DNA from: Deltaproteobacteria bacterium HGW-Deltaproteobacteria-12
GTDB taxonomy: Bacteria > Desulfobacterota > Syntrophia > Syntrophales > Smithellaceae
Direction: 5' to 3'
Assembly (NCBI GenBank): GCA_002840565.1
Contig: PHBK01000014.1
Location: forward strand, 62,001 to 126,000
Length of the DNA stretch: 64,000 nt
The translations under genes and the position numbers were made by a program. Below, piece after piece: positions 60,478 through 64,000 of the stretch. Every line of letters starts with the position of its first letter. The stretch's first letter is position 1. The notes under the pieces are model-generated. The model was given only the letters and a program-made list of their open reading frames with translations, did no database searches and was not told where the DNA came from.

Positions 60478-62961
60478 TTAAGAAAGTAAGGTGAGCTTTT
60501 TAACAACCCGAATTTGTTTGTTTTCTTCTTCACTTAATCCCAGAACATGCCCGATGATGTCCTGCGGCCGGGCTGACCCCTGCTGGGAATACCGCACGAT
60601 TAAATAAACTGTTTTTTCCGCCTGATTCAGGAGAATCTCCTCCACAAACGGACGAATATCTTTGGTAATGTTTTTACCCTTAGCCTTGCGTTCAATAATA
60701 AATGCCGGGGCGGCTAGGAATTTTTGAATATGGTCTTCTAATGCAGCTAAATGCTCTGAACCTGTCCCGTCCGGCAGATAAAGCTCGTAGGAAAAGCCCC
60801 GTAGTGCCTGCGCCAGGTCTTTTTCGCCAAAAACCAGCTCCCGGATTTCCCGGACTTCTACTCCCAAAGGCAGAGCGCCGTTGATTTCTTTTTTCAGAGA
60901 ATCCAAATCCTCCGGATATTTCTGAGCTATTACATCGGCGAACTCCTGAAGGCTTTCCATGCCGACTGAGGTTGCGGTGGCAAAGGATATCTTCGGATGG
61001 GGGTGGTAACCTGTGGAGTAGGATATAGCGAGGCTGCTGCGGCGCAGGGAGCGGATTAAGGCGGAAGATAATTCCAGGTGGGAAAGGAAGCGCGCGCGCC
61101 CGGCTTTGGTAAAGGTGAAGCGATAACTTTTCTCAATAACCGGGAGATGAGAGAATTGGCGGTCGGTTACAGCCGACTCCCGATCAGTTTTATCTTCCGC
61201 GGCGGAAAAAGTATTTTTAATGGTTGTAAAGTCACAAACAGCGCACTGCCGGCAGCCGGCAAAGCGGCAATCTTCAGTTGTCTCACCACCGGCAGCTTTG
61301 GTCTTTTCTGCGAGCAGAAAATCGCGGCTGACGCCGCAGTCAATATTATCCCAGGGTAATATTTCGTTGATATCCCGCTCCCGGGTGTAATCCTCCGGGT
61401 TGATGCCTGTTTCGCGGAGCGCCTCCATCCATAGTTCAAAATTGAACAGATCAGTCCAGCCGTCAAAACGGCACCCCTTCTGAAAAGCCTTTGCGAGAAG
61501 CATTCCGAGTCTTTCATCACCGCGGGAAAATAACCCTTCCAGCATACTCATGCGGGCATCATGCCATTTCACGGTGAGGTTGCGGTTGCGGATCCGGCCG
61601 CGGATATATTCCTGCTTGGCATATGTTTCGGCAAGTGAAATCTGGCGGTGCCATTGGAACGGGGTGTGCGGTTTGGGAACAAAGGTGGACAGGCTGATGG
61701 TCACCTGGCCGCGGTTTTTCGCCGCCCGCAGCGCCGCATAGCCCAGGTCGATTATTCCCTCCAAATCTTCCGGTGATTCTCCAGGCAGTCCGATCATGAA
61801 ATAGAGCTTGATTGATTTCCAGCCGGCCGCAAACACTTTGTCCACAGTCGCCAGCAGGTCGTCGGCGGTATTGCCCTTATTGATGACTCGGCGCATTTTG
61901 TCCGTACCCGCCTCCGGCGCGAGCGTAAAGCTGGTTTTGCGGGTGCGTTTAATTTCTTCGATTAATGCTCCGGTCAGTGATTCCACCCGCAAAGACGGCA
62001 GCGCGAGGGCTACACGGCGGGAATGATATTTATTCATCAGATCTTTTAGCAGCGGTTCGAGACAACTGTAATCGCCGGAACTCAAAGCCAGAAGAGATAT
62101 CTCATCATGGCCTGTGGAGGCCAGTAATTTCCCGGCCATTTCCCGCAGGAGGGATAAGTTTCTTTCCCGGTAAGGCCGCCAAAGCATTCCCGCCTGGCAA
62201 AAACGGCAGCCACGGGTGCAGCCGCGGGCTATTTCCAGGATAATGCGGTCATGGACGGTTTGCATGAGCGGAACAACGGGCCTGGCCGGATAGGGCCACA
62301 AATTGAGGTCAATTTCTCTTCTTTTCCGGATAATGCTATTTTTTCCATGGACGGCAGGAACATATATGCCGGGAATTTGCGCGAGCTGCGCAATGGATTG
62401 CTGCCGGGAGAGATTATTTTTCCGGGCATCACGAATGACACCGGTAATTTCCGCGACAACTTCTTCACCTTCGCCGATGACAAAAGCATCAATGAAATCA
62501 ACCAGGGGAGCCGGATTAAAGCAGCAGGGCCCCCCGGCAATTATCAGCGGATCACGCTCCCGGCGATCGAGGCATTTGAGCGGCACCCCGCCCAATTCCA
62601 GCATGTTCAAAACATTGGTGTAGGATAGCTCGTACTGCAGGGAAAAACCGACAATGTCAAAGTCCTGCAGGGGCATTTGCTTTTCCAGGGAAGTGAGGGG
62701 CAAGGAGCCCTGCCGCAGTTGTTTTTCCCGGTCCGGCCAGGGTGCAAAACATCTTTGGGCGGCAACATAGGGAATCCCGTTTAATATTTCATAGAGAATT
62801 TTGATGCCCAGATGCGACATACCGACTTCATAAGTATCCGGAAAAGCAAGCAGAAAGTTGACTTCAGCCTTCTCTTTATAAACGGAATTTACTTCCGCGC
62901 CAATATAGCGGCTGGGCTTGTCAGCGGCAAGCAACAGCTCGTCAAAATTATATTTGATCAT
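60478..62961 (-). CDS. TIGR03960-type B12-binding radical SAM protein fused to a TIGR03936 (DUF2344) domain
   Basis: An 827-residue fusion. The N-terminal part (PDTYEVGMSHLGIKILYEIL, FDIVGFSLQYELSYTNVLNML) is a cobalamin-binding-like domain. The radical SAM core has RGCTRGCRFCQAG (C-x3-C-x2-C) for the 4Fe-4S cluster. Cysteines in CRFAGCRQCAVCDF follow, and the C-terminal domain (RFTFTKAGRARFLSHLEL, GYHPHPKISFATATSVGMES) is DUF2344. The family commonly precedes rplU. Its reaction is not known to me; tRNA or ribosomal modification is a guess. Confidence 0.88.
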   Translation of the reverse strand: MIKYNFDELLLAADKPSRYIGAEVNSVYKEKAEVNFLLAFPDTYEVGMSHLGIKILYEILNGIPYVAAQRCFAPWPDREKQLRQGSLPLTSLEKQMPLQDFDIVGFSLQYELSYTNVLNMLELGGVPLKCLDRRERDPLIIAGGPCCFNPAPLVDFIDAFVIGEGEEVVAEITGVIRDARKNNLSRQQSIAQLAQIPGIYVPAVHGKNSIIRKRREIDLNLWPYPARPVVPLMQTVHDRIILEIARGCTRGCRFCQAGMLWRPYRERNLSLLREMAGKLLASTGHDEISLLALSSGDYSCLEPLLKDLMNKYHSRRVALALPSLRVESLTGALIEEIKRTRKTSFTLAPEAGTDKMRRVINKGNTADDLLATVDKVFAAGWKSIKLYFMIGLPGESPEDLEGIIDLGYAALRAAKNRGQVTISLSTFVPKPHTPFQWHRQISLAETYAKQEYIRGRIRNRNLTVKWHDARMSMLEGLFSRGDERLGMLLAKAFQKGCRFDGWTDLFNFELWMEALRETGINPEDYTRERDINEILPWDNIDCGVSRDFLLAEKTKAAGGETTEDCRFAGCRQCAVCDFTTIKNTFSAAEDKTDRESAVTDRQFSHLPVIEKSYRFTFTKAGRARFLSHLELSSALIRSLRRSSLAISYSTGYHPHPKISFATATSVGMESLQEFADVIAQKYPEDLDSLKKEINGALPLGVEVREIRELVFGEKDLAQALRGFSYELYLPDGTGSEHLAALEDHIQKFLAAPAFIIERKAKGKNITKDIRPFVEEILLNQAEKTVYLIVRYSQQGSARPQDIIGHVLGLSEEENKQIRVVKKLTLLS

Positions 62962-63350
62962 GTCTCAATATCAGCTTTATCAGAATACTTGTAAGGATTT
63001 TTTTGGATATCCCGGAGCAGGGATAGAGCATACTTTTGGGCAAAATTTTCTTTTCCGAGGTAAAGGAGCATATTATTTTTAAACGTGCTGAGTAATTCCC
63101 CGCGGACGGCTGCGCCGCTTTCTTTCTGGATATAAGCTCTTTCCACTTTATATTCATAAACAAGGTTATCGCCGAAGATGTTTTTTACCTGCCGGTAATC
63201 AATCGCGGTAGCGAAAAAAGATTCTTTCAATCCGATGTCCATCTTTACGGCAATTTCCACTTTGACTGTCTCGGCGGCTATCTCCTGTGTCCGATCGAAA
63301 ATATTTAACTTCAGCCCGTTGGGAAGAAGTATTTCTTCCATTAATTTCAT
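62958..63350 (-). CDS. Conserved hypothetical protein
   Basis: A 130-residue soluble protein starting at MKLMEEILLPNGL (an upstream TTG at 63425 would add 25 basic residues). The pattern LPNGLKLNIFDRTQEIAAETVKVEIAVKMDIG and QVKNIFGDNLVYEYKVER looks like a compact mixed fold. The stop overlaps the start of the radical SAM gene by four bases (62958-62961), so the two are translationally coupled. I do not know the family. Confidence 0.65.
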   Translation of the reverse strand: MKLMEEILLPNGLKLNIFDRTQEIAAETVKVEIAVKMDIGLKESFFATAIDYRQVKNIFGDNLVYEYKVERAYIQKESGAAVRGELLSTFKNNMLLYLGKENFAQKYALSLLRDIQKNPYKYSDKADIET

Positions 63351-63539
63351 TAATTTCCAGTCTCCAACTCTCTTTGCTGCAAGGCGTCGTCTCTTAGCAT
63401 TTTTAAGCTTGACCTGCAACGCCAATAATTCTATAAATTAAGAAAGGTATTTTAACCAGTAAAAACAGGGCCGTCTTAGCTGAGATGTTCATGCAATTTT
63501 ACTGTTGTCCTGCTCCCACTGCAAGGAAATCTTCAGATA

Positions 63540-64000
63540 ATGAATACAAATACAGCTGCTCTTTGTCAGCCTGATGAACATAAGTCGTGCGGCGCCTGCT
63601 GCGGTCTTTACAATTACGTGGACAGCTCCCGCGAAGCGCTGATGCAGAGATTGCTGGCGCGCACCAAGCGCTTCCGCACGATGGTGCAGAAACCGGGGGA
63701 TATTGAATCTTACGCCGCGGCCACATTTGCCGCCGAGGATTTCCGGAAAAGATACGAAGGAATTTACTGCTGCGAATATCTGGGTTTCCTGGAGACGGAG
63801 CGTAAAGTCGGTTGTTTGTTGCACCCGCTGCAGAATTCCGGACTGGATATGCGCGCCGCTTCTTTTTACGGACAGGAAACCTGCGCCGGTCATCTGTGTC
63901 CCAGCCATCATTTTATTTCCCGCAATCAGGCACTGATTATAGTTAAAATAATTGAAGACTGGTATCTTTATGGCCTTTGTCTGACGGATATTGATCTGGT
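63540..64000 (+). CDS. Cysteine-rich protein, runs off the window (partial)
   Basis: ATG 63540 opens a frame that continues to the last base: about 153 residues. It begins NTNTAALCQPDEHKSCGACCGL; further cysteines in YCCEYLGF, VGCLLHPLQNSG, CAGHLC. The C-x2-CC start and later CLLHP...C...C resemble YkgJ-type Fe-S/zinc cysteine-cluster proteins. The C-terminus is outside the window, so length and domains cannot be judged. Confidence 0.65.
   Translation, partial: MNTNTAALCQPDEHKSCGACCGLYNYVDSSREALMQRLLARTKRFRTMVQKPGDIESYAAATFAAEDFRKRYEGIYCCEYLGFLETERKVGCLLHPLQNSGLDMRAASFYGQETCAGHLCPSHHFISRNQALIIVKIIEDWYLYGLCLTDIDL

Overview
The window is 64 kb of ordinary, gene-dense bacterial chromosome of medium GC. 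Several features together point to an anaerobic Desulfobacterota-type ('deltaproteobacterial') organism, most like the Syntrophales: an N-type F1Fo ATPase operon, the hgcAB mercury-methylation pair, a TIGR03960-type radical SAM protein, acyl-CoA ligase and crotonase genes, a queuosine-reductase-like corrinoid protein and a putative UGA-decoded selenoprotein. The lineage is an inference; no rRNA or other marker in the window fixes it.

Layout. 1-2.3 kb: the end of a nitroreductase-like gene, hisC, and a patatin lipase on the minus strand. 2.6-11 kb: a sigma54-type promoter, an RsbRD-N-like protein and the operon atpD-C-Q-R-B-E-F-A-G, then a cytidylate-kinase-like protein and a small protein. 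atpF is broken in this sequence. 11-15.5 kb: an ABM-domain protein, an M24-fold protein with altered metal ligands, an acyl-CoA ligase lacking its usual lysines, and a crotonase. 14.5-16.1 kb: scar of a tRNA-Lys-targeted integration, with a 37-bp tRNA duplication and a decayed tyrosine-recombinase C-terminus. 16.2-20.3 kb: serC-serA-purA. 20.8-24.5 kb: a cupin, a small conserved protein, and the minus-strand operon marR-hgcA-hgcB plus a membrane methyltransferase, with a perfect 21-bp palindrome over the marR promoter.

24.7-36.2 kb is a catabolic-looking island: FLVCR-like MFS transporter, FGGY kinase, class III aminotransferase, RuBisCO-like protein, a phospholipase C/S1-P1-like protein, a Tat-exported amidohydrolase, a class II aldolase and an outer-membrane porin. 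A shared AT-rich motif lies upstream of the transporter, the kinase operon and the porin, which suggests one regulon. I consider this the best candidate for an undescribed pathway.

36.3-43.7 kb: a DsbA-like protein whose first active-site Cys codon is TGA (UxxC), lipoprotein MsrB, radA, groES-groEL and a Ski2-like helicase. 43.7-45.4 kb is a small AT-rich accessory patch with inverted repeats, a GIY-YIG protein and a frameshifted DUF2971 gene. 45.5-51.6 kb holds uvrB, a QueG/RdhA-like protein, uvrC, mntP and an O6-alkylguanine-DNA methyltransferase. 51.7-57.2 kb holds a molybdopterin oxidoreductase with its Fe-S subunit, then an M48 protease with LemA. 57.3-63.4 kb is the minus-strand block rplU-rpmA-obgE-proB with a TIGR03960 radical SAM protein. 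A cysteine-rich protein runs off the right end.
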